A stretch of 64,000 nucleotides of DNA from contig DBBV01000010.1 of the NCBI GenBank assembly GCA_002292375.1, positions 92,017 through 156,016 on the forward strand, read 5' to 3'. Numbering within the stretch: the first letter of the stretch is position 1; each line of letters starts with the position of its first letter. Below the pieces are notes generated by a model that was not told the DNA's origin, made no database searches, and was given only the letters and a program-made list of their open reading frames with translations. This document shows, piece by piece, positions 1-9,204 of the stretch. Source of the stretch: Methylococcaceae bacterium UBA975. GTDB lineage: Bacteria > Pseudomonadota > Gammaproteobacteria > Methylococcales > Cycloclasticaceae. The position numbers and the translations under genes were made by a program.

Positions 1-240
1 ACGGCCTAAAATACCGCCGTGTACTTTGGGGTGTAAGGTTTTGACGCGTCCATCCATCATTTCAGGGAAGCCGGTATAGTCACTTATTTCGATAACGGGT
101 ATTGTATTATCCTGTAACAATTTGGCGGTACCGCCGGTTGAAATGATTTCAATGCCTAAAGCACTTAGTTGCTGGCAAAATTCAATAATGCCGGTTTTAT
201 CGGAGACGCTGACTAATGCACGTGAAATTTTGTTACTCAT
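1..240 (-). CDS. purH: PurH, bifunctional AICAR transformylase/IMP cyclohydrolase (N-terminal part, cut by window edge)
   Basis: This is the first 80 codons of purH, reading leftwards out of the window from an ATG at 240. PurH carries out the last two steps of IMP synthesis in the cytoplasm. The visible part is the start of the IMP cyclohydrolase (MGS-like) domain: the protein begins [18 protein letters not shown], followed by the STGGTAKLL loop and by [14 protein letters not shown], all typical of PurH. The formyltransferase domain lies outside the window. It sits downstream of dusB-fis on the same strand, a common gammaproteobacterial order, with a 150 bp gap after fis, so it may have its own promoter. 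Confidence 0.95.
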   Translation of the reverse strand, partial: MSNKISRALVSVSDKTGIIEFCQQLSALGIEIISTGGTAKLLQDNTIPVIEISDYTGFPEMMDGRVKTLHPKVHGGILGR

Positions 241-390
241 GAAATGCCCTGTTGCTAATGTTAGATTAGGTCGTACAACCTATTTCGAGACGGGGTATTC
301 TATCGAAAATTAGCGTTTCTTGCTGGGCTTTTTAGCAACTTGGGTGCTTTATAACACCAGGACTATTCGCTTGCCCATTGCGGGCTTGTG

Positions 391-639
391 TTAGCCGTCA
401 AGGTTATAACTGTTTAACTTTTTTCTAAGTGTGCCACGACTCAATCCCAGCATTTTAGCTGCTTTGGATTGATTGGACTTGGTGTGCAGTAACACCGCTT
501 CAAACAGCGGTTTTTCAACTTCACTGATGACAAGGGCGTGTAAATTGACGACGTCTTGCCCATCGAGTTGTTTAAAGTAAGTATCTAAGGCTTGTTTTAC
601 TTGCTCGCACAAAGGCTGTTGTCTGTTATCTGAGTTCAT
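391..639 (-). CDS. fis: DNA-binding protein Fis
   Basis: Fis is a small nucleoid protein that bends DNA and activates rRNA and other growth-linked promoters. The 82-residue product has the C-terminal helix-turn-helix at about residues 56-77 (NQSKAAKMLGLSRGTLRKK), nearly invariant in the family. It is shorter than the 98-residue E. coli protein, with a reduced N-terminal arm, as is common outside the enterics. The start overlaps the stop of dusB by 4 nt, so the two are translationally coupled as in E. coli. Confidence 0.95.
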   Translation of the reverse strand: MNSDNRQQPLCEQVKQALDTYFKQLDGQDVVNLHALVISEVEKPLFEAVLLHTKSNQSKAAKMLGLSRGTLRKKLNSYNLDG

Positions 640-1625
640 GCTGCGAGAGAGTTTTTATTGCTGAGTGTTTGAAAAAGTGTGTCCATAAAATCTAATTGTT
701 GTTGTGGTTCATGCAAGACGAAGCCCTCTTTTACACGGGGTAATAAAGAAGGATCCAAATGGCTAAAGTACCAAGCAATGTGCTTTCGAGCAATCCTAAC
801 ACCCATAATATCACCATAAAATTGGTGCAGTTGAATTATATGTCGATTGATGACGTTCTTTATTTCATCTAATTCGGGGGCTGCCAAGTGTTGTCCGGTT
901 TTTAAAAAATACGCGATCTCCCTAAAAATCCACGGACGCCCCTGAGCGCCCCTGCCGATTAACAAACCGTCAGCATTGGTATAATCAAGCACCTGTTGTG
1001 CTTTCTCAACACTGGTGATATCACCGTTGGCAAATACGGGGATGGAAACGTTTTGTTTGATGGTTTTGATGGTGTCGTATTCGGCCTGTCCGTTGTATTT
1101 GCAGGCCCTGGTTCTGCCGTGGACAGCCAACGCTTGAATACCGGCCTGTTCTGCAATGCTGGCGATGGTGGCTGCATTTTTGTTTTGTGGGTCCCATCCG
1201 GTACGAATTTTTAACGTCACAGGGATGTTTACCGCTGCAACAACCGCTTGTAAAATTTGTGCAACCAAGGCTTCATCACGTAATAGCGCCGACCCTGCTG
1301 CGACGTTACATACTTTTTTTGCTGGGCAGCCCATATTGATGTCGATGATTTGTGCGCCCCGAGCTTGGTTATAGAACGCAGCTTCAGCCATTTGGGCTGG
1401 GTTGGTACCTACAATTTGCACAGAACGTGGTCCATCCTCACCCTGGTGGTCAAGTTTTAATTGCGTGCGCGGGTGTTTCCTTAATGCTGGGTTCGAAGCG
1501 GTCATCTCTGATACGGCGAGACCTGCGCCCAACTCGCGGCAAAGTTGACGAAAAGGGCGATCGGTAATGCCAGCCATTGGTGACAGAACTAAATTATTGT
1601 TGAGAGTATAGGGGCCAATTTTCAT
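636..1625 (-). CDS. dusB: tRNA-dihydrouridine synthase B
   Basis: This flavoprotein reduces uridine to dihydrouridine in the D-loop of tRNAs. The 329 residues form the expected FMN TIM barrel: PMAGITDRPFR at about 16-26, the NMGCPAKKVC segment with the catalytic Cys at residue 100, VHGRTRACKYNG in the middle, and the phosphate-binding GRGAQGRPWIF. Length and motifs fit DusB rather than DusA or DusC, and so does the coupling to fis downstream (4 nt overlap). The zinc-ribbon protein gene upstream is on the same strand, 74 bp away. Confidence 0.96.
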   Translation of the reverse strand: MKIGPYTLNNNLVLSPMAGITDRPFRQLCRELGAGLAVSEMTASNPALRKHPRTQLKLDHQGEDGPRSVQIVGTNPAQMAEAAFYNQARGAQIIDINMGCPAKKVCNVAAGSALLRDEALVAQILQAVVAAVNIPVTLKIRTGWDPQNKNAATIASIAEQAGIQALAVHGRTRACKYNGQAEYDTIKTIKQNVSIPVFANGDITSVEKAQQVLDYTNADGLLIGRGAQGRPWIFREIAYFLKTGQHLAAPELDEIKNVINRHIIQLHQFYGDIMGVRIARKHIAWYFSHLDPSLLPRVKEGFVLHEPQQQLDFMDTLFQTLSNKNSLAA

Positions 1626-1699
1626 GAACTTTTGCGGGCCTATTGCCTCGTTTGTTAGTCAGTGAGCTGGAGATACGTTGTCCATTGTACGGAACAAGT

Positions 1700-2437
1700 C
1701 TATTCGCTAAAAGCAATTTCGAAACCGACGGCTTGCCTTTGAGGGGCTTTGAATAACAAATTGATTTGTTTTAATTCATTGGGTTTAAAAAGGCCTTGGA
1801 CGTTATTTTTGTCTAAATAATCGTTTTTACTGAACCGGCCGCTAGCAATTTTTTCACCAGTTTTAGAACTTAAGTGTACGTGAATGGTGGGGAAGTCTTG
1901 TTCAGCGGGTGCCAAATTTTTAATCGTAAGTTGGAGTTTAAGCGTGTTTTTTAAGTAGGGATGGGGGCTTAAATTACGGCTAATTACATAGATTTGATCC
2001 AGGTTTTTATAATTAGGAATGTTCAAATTAAAGGCGTTATTGAGATGTTTAAAGCTGGGCTGCAGGCTCGGGTTTTGAGTAAAAATACTTGATTGGTGGT
2101 ATACAAACTGGGTTAACAAAAGTAAGGCTGATAAAAAGCACAGCAAGCCGTAGGGTACGGAGCGATTTGACGGGGTTTTTGGCGTTTCCCAAGCAGCCAA
2201 GTCTAAATTTTGGTCTGTTTGATCGAAAGTCACGACTTTATGATCGCGCTCTGCTTGGGCGCTGAGTACGGGACCGTCTGTGTCGATGGGTGCGCTGCTC
2301 ACGGGGGTGATTTTATTGTCGTGAGCGTTAAACACTTGTTGGCAATGGCCGCAACGGACTAGACCTGCTTTGAGTGATAATTGTTGCTCGGTGATTTGTA
2401 ACGTAGTTAAACAGTCTGGGCAGCGTGCATAGTGCAT
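1700..2437 (-). CDS. Zinc-ribbon and DUF3426 membrane protein
   Basis: A 245-residue protein of unknown function. It starts with a zinc-ribbon finger of the MJ0042 type, with Cys at residues 6, 9, 29 and 32. A low-complexity linker and one membrane segment at about 94-114 follow. The remaining C-terminal half is a DUF3426-type domain presumably outside the membrane. It lies between prmA (3 bp away) and dusB, the place where this family is regularly found in gammaproteobacteria. The context suggests a housekeeping role, but no biochemical activity can be read from the sequence. Confidence 0.85.
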   Translation of the reverse strand: MHYARCPDCLTTLQITEQQLSLKAGLVRCGHCQQVFNAHDNKITPVSSAPIDTDGPVLSAQAERDHKVVTFDQTDQNLDLAAWETPKTPSNRSVPYGLLCFLSALLLLTQFVYHQSSIFTQNPSLQPSFKHLNNAFNLNIPNYKNLDQIYVISRNLSPHPYLKNTLKLQLTIKNLAPAEQDFPTIHVHLSSKTGEKIASGRFSKNDYLDKNNVQGLFKPNELKQINLLFKAPQRQAVGFEIAFSE

Positions 2438-2440
2438 AGG

Positions 2441-3322
2441 CTAATTTTTTTTGCAGCCATGAAGACAGGCCCACTCCCCTTTAATGAGTGGTGGGTCAAA
2501 GCTAAAGGTATCACTGTAGGCGTTAACGACCTGTTCAATTTGCTCAGTAAGAATGCCAGATAATAATAGATGGCCGTTTTTTTCGACTAAATTTGAGATG
2601 TCGTGGGCGAGTGTGACTAAGGGTTCGGCCAAAATGTTGGCAATAACATGTGTCGCGGTATCTCGCGGGTATTGTTCAGCGTCGAAGACCTGGAGTTTGT
2701 CTTGTACCTTATTGAGTAATGCGTTGTTATGGCTGGCAGTTAAGGCTTGCGGGTCGATATCAATGCCGATAGCGTGCTCGGCACCCAGTAATAAGGCGGC
2801 GATAGCCAAGATGCCAGAACCACAGCCAAAGTCGACCACGCGAGCATTTTGCATGGAATGACTAGCGAGCCATTCAAGGCACAGCGCGGTGGTTGGGTGG
2901 GTGCCCGTACCAAACGCCAAACCGGGGTCTAAGCGCATGATGGTCGCGTTAGGTTCAGGTACCTCATGTTCAGTTGAGCAGACCCAAAAATTATTGGAGA
3001 ATTTAATGGGCTTAAAGTCGTCTAACCACACACGTTCCCATACTTGGTCCTCAAGGCGTAGTATATTGAGTGCCCAGTGTTTTTCTGTAGCTAGATGCTG
3101 GCGAAAATACTGTTCTGCTTGATTCAGGTCACACTGTTCATCAAACAAGCCGGTAACGACCACCTGTTGCCATAATGGGGTAGTTTCTAAGGGTGGTTCG
3201 TAGATCGGTTGGTCAGCTCCGTCCGTCATGGTGACGGACAGCGAACCTAGTTCTTCAAGTAAGGTTTCAAATAATGGCGCGAGATCGGGGTTGGTTGCTA
3301 TAGTCAGTTGTTGCCACGCCAT
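2441..3322 (-). CDS. prmA: Ribosomal protein L11 methyltransferase
   Basis: PrmA trimethylates ribosomal protein L11 using S-adenosylmethionine. The 293-residue product matches the E. coli length. It has the N-terminal L11-binding domain, the linker segment GLAFGTGTHPTT at about 134-145, SAM motif I (VVDFGCGSGILA) from about residue 162, and a later VIANILAEPL motif equivalent to the NPPY-like motif of this family. It is packed 5 bp from accC upstream and 3 bp from the DUF3426 gene downstream, so it belongs to the same long minus-strand operon. Confidence 0.96.
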   Translation of the reverse strand: MAWQQLTIATNPDLAPLFETLLEELGSLSVTMTDGADQPIYEPPLETTPLWQQVVVTGLFDEQCDLNQAEQYFRQHLATEKHWALNILRLEDQVWERVWLDDFKPIKFSNNFWVCSTEHEVPEPNATIMRLDPGLAFGTGTHPTTALCLEWLASHSMQNARVVDFGCGSGILAIAALLLGAEHAIGIDIDPQALTASHNNALLNKVQDKLQVFDAEQYPRDTATHVIANILAEPLVTLAHDISNLVEKNGHLLLSGILTEQIEQVVNAYSDTFSFDPPLIKGEWACLHGCKKN

Positions 3323-3327
3323 GTGCC

Positions 3328-4668
3328 TTACAGTCCAAGTTTCTTTTCAAGGTAGTGAATGTTGTACACCCCGGATGAAAAGTCTTTGTCAACAACGATG
3401 TCTTTTAACAAATCGATATTGGTGTTAACGCCGTCAATGACCGTTTCACTCAGTGCGGTTTTGGTCCGAGCCAGTGCTGATTCCCGTGAATTGCCAAAAG
3501 AGATCAACTTGCCGATCATTGAGTCATAGTATTGTGGAATGGTGTAACCATTATAAATATGGCTATCGAAACGAATGCCGGGGCCGCCGGGTATATGCAG
3601 CTGGGTGATTTTTCCGGGTGACGGCATAAAGGTTTTTGAATGCTCTGCATTTAATCGGCACTCAATCGCATGACCGGTTATTTTAATGTCTTCTTGGCGG
3701 TAGCTCAGTGGTTCGCCTGCAGCGATTTTGAGCTGCTCGGCAACAATATCAACGCCGGTGACTATTTCGGTAATAGGGTGTTCTACCTGAACCCGGGTGT
3801 TCATTTCGATGAAATAAAACTCACCTTTTTCATATAAAAACTCGAATGTACCGGCGCCGTGATAATCAATTTCAGCACAGGCCTTAGCGCAACGACTACC
3901 GATTTCTTGACGCACCTGTTCGCTAATACCAATAGCCGGTGCTTCTTCAATAACCTTTTGATGTTTGCGTTGCGTTGAGCAATCGCGTTCACCAAGATGA
4001 ATAGCATTGCCGTGTTTATCGGCCAATATTTGAAATTCAATGTGGCGCGGTGTTTCTAGGAATTTTTCCATGTACACCATGTCATTACCAAAAAAATTGT
4101 TAGCTTCAGTTTTGGTCAGCGAAATAGCGTTTAGTAACGCTGCTTCGGTGTGTACAACACGCATGCCGCGTCCACCGCCACCACCGGCGGCTTTAATAAT
4201 AATCGGGTAACCTATATTACGTGCAATCTGGATGTTTTTTTGTTTATCGTCGCCGAGTGGTCCATCAGAACCGGGAACACAGGGGACACCGGCTTTTTTC
4301 ATTGCCTCGATCGCTGATACCTTATCACCCATCAAGCGAATGGTTTCTGAGCGCGGGCCAATAAAGGTAAAGCCGCTTTGTTCTACGCGCTCAGCAAAAT
4401 CTGCATTTTCGGATAAAAAACCGTAACCCGGATGGATTGCTTCGGCATCGGTGATTTCAGCTGCGCTGATAATAGCGGGGACATTAAGGTAGCTTTCGGT
4501 TGAGGAGGGGCCGCCAATACACACCGACTCGTCAGCCAAGCGAACGTGTTTTAAGTCTCTGTCGGCGCTCGAGTGAACGGCCACGGTTTGAATGCCAAGT
4601 TCACGGCAGGCGCGTAAAATACGCAAAGCAATTTCGCCGCGGTTGGCAATAAGAATTTTATCGAACAT
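3328..4668 (-). CDS. accC: Acetyl-CoA carboxylase, biotin carboxylase subunit
   Basis: AccC carboxylates the biotin on AccB with ATP and bicarbonate, the first half reaction of fatty-acid synthesis. The 446 residues match the E. coli enzyme (449). Visible are the N-terminal [16 protein letters not shown], the ATP-grasp glycine loop GGGGGRGMR, the HIEFQILAD strand and the metal-binding [10 protein letters not shown] segment. It forms the usual accBC pair, with accB 34 bp upstream, and is followed by prmA, a very common order. Confidence 0.97.
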   Translation of the reverse strand: MFDKILIANRGEIALRILRACRELGIQTVAVHSSADRDLKHVRLADESVCIGGPSSTESYLNVPAIISAAEITDAEAIHPGYGFLSENADFAERVEQSGFTFIGPRSETIRLMGDKVSAIEAMKKAGVPCVPGSDGPLGDDKQKNIQIARNIGYPIIIKAAGGGGGRGMRVVHTEAALLNAISLTKTEANNFFGNDMVYMEKFLETPRHIEFQILADKHGNAIHLGERDCSTQRKHQKVIEEAPAIGISEQVRQEIGSRCAKACAEIDYHGAGTFEFLYEKGEFYFIEMNTRVQVEHPITEIVTGVDIVAEQLKIAAGEPLSYRQEDIKITGHAIECRLNAEHSKTFMPSPGKITQLHIPGGPGIRFDSHIYNGYTIPQYYDSMIGKLISFGNSRESALARTKTALSETVIDGVNTNIDLLKDIVVDKDFSSGVYNIHYLEKKLGL

Positions 4669-4702
4669 ATTTCTCTCGTCGATGAGTAAATTAAAAGATC
4701 AA

Positions 4703-5143
4703 TTATTCTATGATGAATAAAGGTTGGTCAAACTCAACGGCTTGGCCGTTATCTGATAAAACTGACTTCACCACGCCAGCAGCATCCGATTCGATTTGGT
4801 TAAGGATTTTCATCGCCTCAATAATGCATAGCACATCACCTTTTTGAACGGTTTGCCCTATGCTGACAAAAGGCGGTGAACCAGGCGACGGTGCATTGTA
4901 AAACGTACCGACCATCGGTGACTTAACGGTATGACCTGAAGACTCGATGATAGGGCTTGCTGCTGGTTGTGACTCGACACTTATCGCAGCGGCTACAGGC
5001 GCAGGCGCTTGTGCGACAGTAACAGGCTGGGTAGATGAGTAACGATTGATGCGCACTGATTCCTCACCTTCGTGAATTTCAATTTCTGCAATATCGGACT
5101 CTTCAATTAATTCGATGAGTTTTTTAACTTTTCTTATATCCAT
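4703..5143 (-). CDS. accB: Acetyl-CoA carboxylase, biotin carboxyl carrier protein
   Basis: AccB carries the biotin that moves carboxyl groups between biotin carboxylase and carboxyltransferase. The 146-residue protein has an N-terminal helical domain, an Ala/Pro-rich flexible linker at about 40-70, and a C-terminal biotinyl domain with the thumb ([13 protein letters not shown]) and the EAMK motif; the lysine to be biotinylated is residue 112. It is preceded by aroQ with a 2 bp gap and followed by accC. The window also holds the full set of biotin synthesis genes, though far away at 36-40 kb. Confidence 0.97.
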   Translation of the reverse strand: MDIRKVKKLIELIEESDIAEIEIHEGEESVRINRYSSTQPVTVAQAPAPVAAAISVESQPAASPIIESSGHTVKSPMVGTFYNAPSPGSPPFVSIGQTVQKGDVLCIIEAMKILNQIESDAAGVVKSVLSDNGQAVEFDQPLFIIE

Positions 5144-5145
5144 GA

Positions 5146-5598
5146 TTAATCTCTTGCTGGTTGTTCAATTAAGGGGATAGCGGCTAATAGCGCTAATTGA
5201 TAACTATTCGGCCCGAATCCACAGATCACGCCCTTGGCGATATCTGAAAAGTACGAGTGTTGGCGGAACGATTCGCGGGCGTGTACATTTGACAGGTGTA
5301 ATTCAATAAAAGGTGTGTCACTGGCTAATAAGGCATCACGCAAAGCAACACTGGTATGTGTGAAGGCGGCAGGGTTCAATAGAATAAAAGCGACGCCGTT
5401 TTGTTTGCTTTGTTGTACCGTATTGACTAAGTCGTGTTCAGCATTGCTTTGGTAAAAAACGACGGTATGCCCATGTTGTTCTGCGAGACTTTTTAGCTCG
5501 ATCTCTATGTCAGCCAATGTTGTGGCGCCATATATTTCGGGCTCTCGACTGCCTAACATGTTTAGATTGGGTCCGTTAATGACAGAAATAATGGCCAT
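5146..5598 (-). CDS. aroQ: 3-dehydroquinate dehydratase, type II
   Basis: AroQ dehydrates 3-dehydroquinate in the shikimate pathway. The 150-residue length and the [17 protein letters not shown] segment, with catalytic Tyr at residue 23, identify the type II enzyme. Further family marks are [16 protein letters not shown] around residue 75-90 and the [11 protein letters not shown] loop near 99-109 that contains the catalytic His. The gene heads the aroQ-accB-accC run seen in many gammaproteobacteria. A 136 bp gap separates it from the tlpA-like gene upstream, which may hold the operon promoter. Confidence 0.96.
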   Translation of the reverse strand: MAIISVINGPNLNMLGSREPEIYGATTLADIEIELKSLAEQHGHTVVFYQSNAEHDLVNTVQQSKQNGVAFILLNPAAFTHTSVALRDALLASDTPFIELHLSNVHARESFRQHSYFSDIAKGVICGFGPNSYQLALLAAIPLIEQPARD

Positions 5599-5734
5599 AT
5601 AAAGCGTTCACTCAGGTAAATTTAACTGTAATTTATACGTGTTAGTCGTAGATTTTGTCAAAGCTCGGATCGAAAGTCTAGAAAAATACTTAGTTAGCGT
5701 AAGATAAAGACAAATAAACGTAAGATAGAAGCAG

Positions 5735-6277
5735 TTAGTCGTCTTGCAGTTGCGTAAGCTGTAATATTTTTTGCGTGCTGAGAAGGCCCACCTGGCGGCC
5801 AATTATCTGTCCTTTGCGGTTAATGATGACCGAAAAAGGTAAAGCACCGTAGGTATTTCCGTACTGATTGGCTAATGCTATACCCTCAGATTCTGCAATC
5901 AGATTGGGGTAATTGATACCCATTTCCATAGCAAATTGACTGACCGCTTCAGTGTCATCAATAGCAACGCCAATAAACTGTAAGCCTGCGGAGCCATATT
6001 TTTTCTGTAGGGCGATAAATTCTGGAATTTCTTTACGGCAGGGTGGGCACCAAGTAGCCCAAAAATTTAACACAATATATTGACCATCCCATTCATTAAT
6101 ATGCCGGACTTCACCCTCTAAATCCTGCAAGGAAAAATCAGGCCGTGTTGGGGGTGTTGCTTTATCATTAAGCGCTTCGGCACTAACTTGATGATCAATG
6201 TTGTAAGCGGCAACGGCGAGCAATAAAAGTACGCCAAGGCTCAGAGACCATGTCAGAGGGGATTTATATTTATTCAT
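5735..6277 (-). CDS. TlpA/ResA-like membrane-anchored thiol-disulfide oxidoreductase
   Basis: A 180-residue thioredoxin-fold protein with an N-terminal signal anchor at about 10-26, which places the domain in the periplasm. The active site is WCPPC with Cys 77 and Cys 80, typical of the TlpA/ResA family that reduces disulfides, often for cytochrome c maturation or envelope quality control. A cis-Pro region (GALPFSVIINRKG) is present. It directly follows dsbD with no gap, so DsbD is the likely electron donor. The physiological partner cannot be told from sequence. Confidence 0.88.
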   Translation of the reverse strand: MNKYKSPLTWSLSLGVLLLLAVAAYNIDHQVSAEALNDKATPPTRPDFSLQDLEGEVRHINEWDGQYIVLNFWATWCPPCRKEIPEFIALQKKYGSAGLQFIGVAIDDTEAVSQFAMEMGINYPNLIAESEGIALANQYGNTYGALPFSVIINRKGQIIGRQVGLLSTQKILQLTQLQDD

Positions 6278-8149
6278 TTAAAGTAGTGAATTGAGTCTTT
6301 TTAAAAAATCGTCAGCAGGCATATAACCAACGACACGGGCCTGTTCGATTTCGCTTGAGTCGGTGTTGAAAAATAAAATAGCGGGTGGCCCGATAAGCGA
6401 AAACTTCTTTAAAAGGGCTTTGTCGTTATTATCATTAAGCGTTACATCGGCTTGTAAAAGCATGGTGTTGCTTAATGCGCTAGCAACGGATGGGTCACTG
6501 AAAGTGTAGGCTTCTAGCTCTTTGCATGAGATGCACCAGTCGGCATAAAAATCCAGCATCACCCGTTGCTTGTTGTTGGCCGCAACTTGCAATTGTGTAT
6601 TCAATTCCTCTAAGGACTTGATGCGTTGAAAAGAGAGCGCAGAGTGTCGTTCAGCGCTGCCTTGGGATACGCTGAAGTTGGCGAGTGGTTTTAATGGATT
6701 GGTGCCACCCGAAGTCGCACCCAGCACGAGCACAACGCCATATAGTAGCAACACGGTGCCGATACCTTTGCTGAATTTTAACCAACCAGAGGCGTCGTCT
6801 GGCAGTCGGTCAGTGGCTTTTAGATAAATAGCGCAAATGATCAAAAGGCTGGCCCATAAAAACAGAATGACGGTTGCCGGTAATACGCGCTCCATTAACC
6901 AAATTGCCACGGCAAGTAATAAAACCCCGAAAAAATATTTTATTGGCTCCATCCAGTGACCTGCTTTAGGGAGCAGCTTGCCCGCTGAAACACCGATTAG
7001 CAATAGCGGAACACCCATGCCAAGGCCTAGAGAAAACAGGGCTAAGCCACCTAATGTGGCGTCCCCTGTTTGGCCAATATAAATCAACACACCCGCCAGA
7101 GGCGCGGCGACACAGGGGCCCACGATCAAGGTAGACAGGATGCCCATAGCGGCGCTACCCCATAAAGAACCGTGTTTTTGATGTTGTGACAACTGGGACA
7201 GTTTGCTTTGTATCGATGCGGGTAATTGGATGTTGTATAGGCCAAACATCGATAAGGCGAGCAGTATAAAGATAAAACTGAAGGTAGTTAAAATCCACGG
7301 ATTTTGGAAAGTGGCTTGTAAGTTACTACCGAATATGCCCGCTAATACACCAAATACGGCGTAAGTAGCGGCTGAGGCCAAAACATAACTGAGTGATAGG
7401 TAAAAGGCCTTGCGGCTGGTTAGCGCTTTACCGTGGCCAATAATAATGCCGGATAAAATCGGAATCATTGGAAACACACAGGGAGTCAGTGATAACAGTA
7501 AGCCAAACCCAAAGAAGGTGATACAAGTTAACCAAAGGGCATCATTAAATAAGGCGTTTGAAATTTTATTTTGTTCGGAAATGAAGGGGTTTGCATTTTG
7601 CGCGTTCCCGCTGCCGGCGGTGTTGAGGCTTGCGGGTACAAAAAGACTAACGGTTTTATTCATGGGTGGGTAACAAACACCCCTATCTGCGCAACCTTGA
7701 AAAGAGATTTGAAGGCTGATTTCGCTTGGTTCGGTAATTGGAACTGCTAACGATTGAATAAGCGTGACATCACCGTAGTAGACGAGGGTGTCTCCAAAAA
7801 TTTCATCGTATTTTTGTGTGCCTGTCGGAAAATCGATCGCTTTTAGGCTAAGGTCCTTTGGCGAAACCGGGGTGATTTTTATCTTATCTTGGTATAAGTA
7901 ATAACCATCGGCTACGCGCCAATTTAAACTAATCTCTTGTTGCTCATTGATGTGAGCTGAAAAACTAAACGCTTGGTCGGGTTCGAGCAATTGATCCCCT
8001 GCGCCCTGTTTCGAGTTTGAGAACAAGCCACCTAATGCATCTAATGAAGCGCCGAGTAATGGCTTTTCGTTGCTGGTGGCTAGAGTGCTCGTATCCATTA
8101 AGCAAAGGCCTAGAAGAATAATTAAACGTTTGAGTAAGGCTGTGTTCAT
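6278..8149 (-). CDS. dsbD: Thiol:disulfide interchange protein DsbD
   Basis: DsbD passes electrons from cytoplasmic thioredoxin across the inner membrane to periplasmic reductases. Three parts are visible: a signal peptide and immunoglobulin-like N domain with the GCADRGVCYPP cysteine pair; an eight-helix membrane domain with the two conserved cysteines in SLTPCVFPM and VGPCVAAPL; and a C-terminal thioredoxin domain with CISC at residues 543 and 546, counted from a possible upstream TTG at 8161. The ATG at 8149 is preferred as start because it begins a proper signal peptide. The tlpA-like gene follows without a gap. Confidence 0.94.
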   Translation of the reverse strand: MNTALLKRLIILLGLCLMDTSTLATSNEKPLLGASLDALGGLFSNSKQGAGDQLLEPDQAFSFSAHINEQQEISLNWRVADGYYLYQDKIKITPVSPKDLSLKAIDFPTGTQKYDEIFGDTLVYYGDVTLIQSLAVPITEPSEISLQISFQGCADRGVCYPPMNKTVSLFVPASLNTAGSGNAQNANPFISEQNKISNALFNDALWLTCITFFGFGLLLSLTPCVFPMIPILSGIIIGHGKALTSRKAFYLSLSYVLASAATYAVFGVLAGIFGSNLQATFQNPWILTTFSFIFILLALSMFGLYNIQLPASIQSKLSQLSQHQKHGSLWGSAAMGILSTLIVGPCVAAPLAGVLIYIGQTGDATLGGLALFSLGLGMGVPLLLIGVSAGKLLPKAGHWMEPIKYFFGVLLLAVAIWLMERVLPATVILFLWASLLIICAIYLKATDRLPDDASGWLKFSKGIGTVLLLYGVVLVLGATSGGTNPLKPLANFSVSQGSAERHSALSFQRIKSLEELNTQLQVAANNKQRVMLDFYADWCISCKELEAYTFSDPSVASALSNTMLLQADVTLNDNNDKALLKKFSLIGPPAILFFNTDSSEIEQARVVGYMPADDFLKRLNSLL

Positions 8150-8429
8150 AGGGTGTGCCAATCTAGCTATTGGGCTGCAGGAGCAGTGTTTTTGTTATAG
8201 GTCTGTATTATAGCCTGTTAGGGCGTTTGCAAAATACTGGATTTAGTTGGGATGCAGATGAAGACCTTATGCGTAAGCCGTATCTTTCACGTGCCTTTAA
8301 CGTATCCATGGTTAGCAACGGCAATGTTGCTTAGCATTGACTCGCTTAGCGAATTTAATTATTGATGAATTTTAATTATTTGATAAGCTTTTTTTACAAT
8401 AGCCCGGTTCCTGTGTAAGCTATTTCGCT

Positions 8430-8894
8430 ATGAATCCTTTCTCATTTTTCTTGCTTTTGCTGATTACTGTTCCTGTCGTAGAAATTTACTTTCTTATTCA
8501 GGTCGGTAGTATGATTGGCGCCTTTCCCACAGTACTACTGATTGTTTTTACTGCGGTATTAGGTGCCTATTTATTTAAATTGCAAGGCATGACAACCTTG
8601 CAGCGCGTGCAAGCGAGTTTGTCGCGTGGGGAAATACCTGCCCTAGACATGATCGAAGGCGTTATGTTGCTGCTGAGTGCCGCGCTGTTATTGACGCCAG
8701 GTTTTGTGACCGATGTATTGGGTTTTATTTGCTTGGTGCCGGCATTCCGAACCCGGCTGGCCTTGGTGTTGTTAGGCAGTCAATTCATTAATTCTACGAC
8801 GGGTTCGTTCCAACAAAACTCGGATTCAGATGTTATTGAAGGTGAGTTCAAGCGTGAAGATGACCCTGAAATTGACTATAAAGACACTAAATAG
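8430..8894 (+). CDS. fxsA: FxsA family membrane protein
   Basis: A 154-residue inner-membrane protein of the FxsA family. E. coli FxsA, when overproduced, relieves F-plasmid exclusion of phage T7; its normal role is unknown. The sequence begins with a hydrophobic helix (PFSFFLLLLITVPVVEIYF), then the family motif IGAFPTVLLIVFTAVLGAYL, and a further pair of hydrophobic stretches near 80-115 with the LLTPGFVTDVLGF signature, ending in a charged cytoplasmic tail. It is transcribed divergently from dsbD and convergently with the monooxygenase-fold gene, whose stop lies only 4 bp away. Confidence 0.88.
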   Translation: MNPFSFFLLLLITVPVVEIYFLIQVGSMIGAFPTVLLIVFTAVLGAYLFKLQGMTTLQRVQASLSRGEIPALDMIEGVMLLLSAALLLTPGFVTDVLGFICLVPAFRTRLALVLLGSQFINSTTGSFQQNSDSDVIEGEFKREDDPEIDYKDTK

Positions 8895-8898
8895 CCCG

Positions 8899-9201
8899 TT
8901 ACAGTACGACCTCGAAACCCTCAAAATTCGGGTGCCCTAAATACAGGCCTTTGTTCTGCCCCGCTTGAGCATGCACTTGCTTAAATGCATCAGAATGAGT
9001 CCATGCTTCAAAAGCGGCTCTGCTTTGCCAAACGGTATGCGAGGCAAATAGGGTGTGTTCGTCTGATGAGGGGCCACGTAGCAAATTAAAGCTAGTGAAG
9101 CCAGCAACCCCGTCTAAGCGTGATTCACGTTGCCGCCACACGTTTTCAAAGGCTTCTTCCTTACCGGGGACTATTTTAAAACGATTCATTGCTATAAACA
9201 T
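8899..9201 (-). CDS. Antibiotic biosynthesis monooxygenase / HmoA-like heme-degrading domain protein
   Basis: A 100-residue single-domain protein with the dimeric ferredoxin-like alpha/beta barrel of the ABM superfamily. The N-terminal MNRFKIVPGKEEAFENVWRQRES and the middle HTVWQSRAAFEAWTHSDAF match the pattern of small heme-degrading monooxygenases (HmoA/IsdG type). These cleave heme to release iron, but the fold is shared with many other small enzymes, so the substrate is uncertain. It lies 3 bp after the MFS transporter gene on the same strand and is probably co-transcribed with it, which hints at a shared substrate. Confidence 0.7.
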   Translation of the reverse strand: MFIAMNRFKIVPGKEEAFENVWRQRESRLDGVAGFTSFNLLRGPSSDEHTLFASHTVWQSRAAFEAWTHSDAFKQVHAQAGQNKGLYLGHPNFEGFEVVL

Positions 9202-9204
9202 ACA

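Noticed and set aside
5698..5727. Direct repeat CGTAAGATA (5698-5706 and 5719-5727) before aroQ
   Set aside because: Nine bases in AT-rich DNA are too little to claim a binding site.
8150..8429. Regulatory elements between dsbD and fxsA, including AGCAAC-N6-GTTGCT at 8314-8331 and TTGACT at 8337
   Set aside because: The dyad has only 6 bp arms and the TTGACT lacks a convincing -10 at the right distance.
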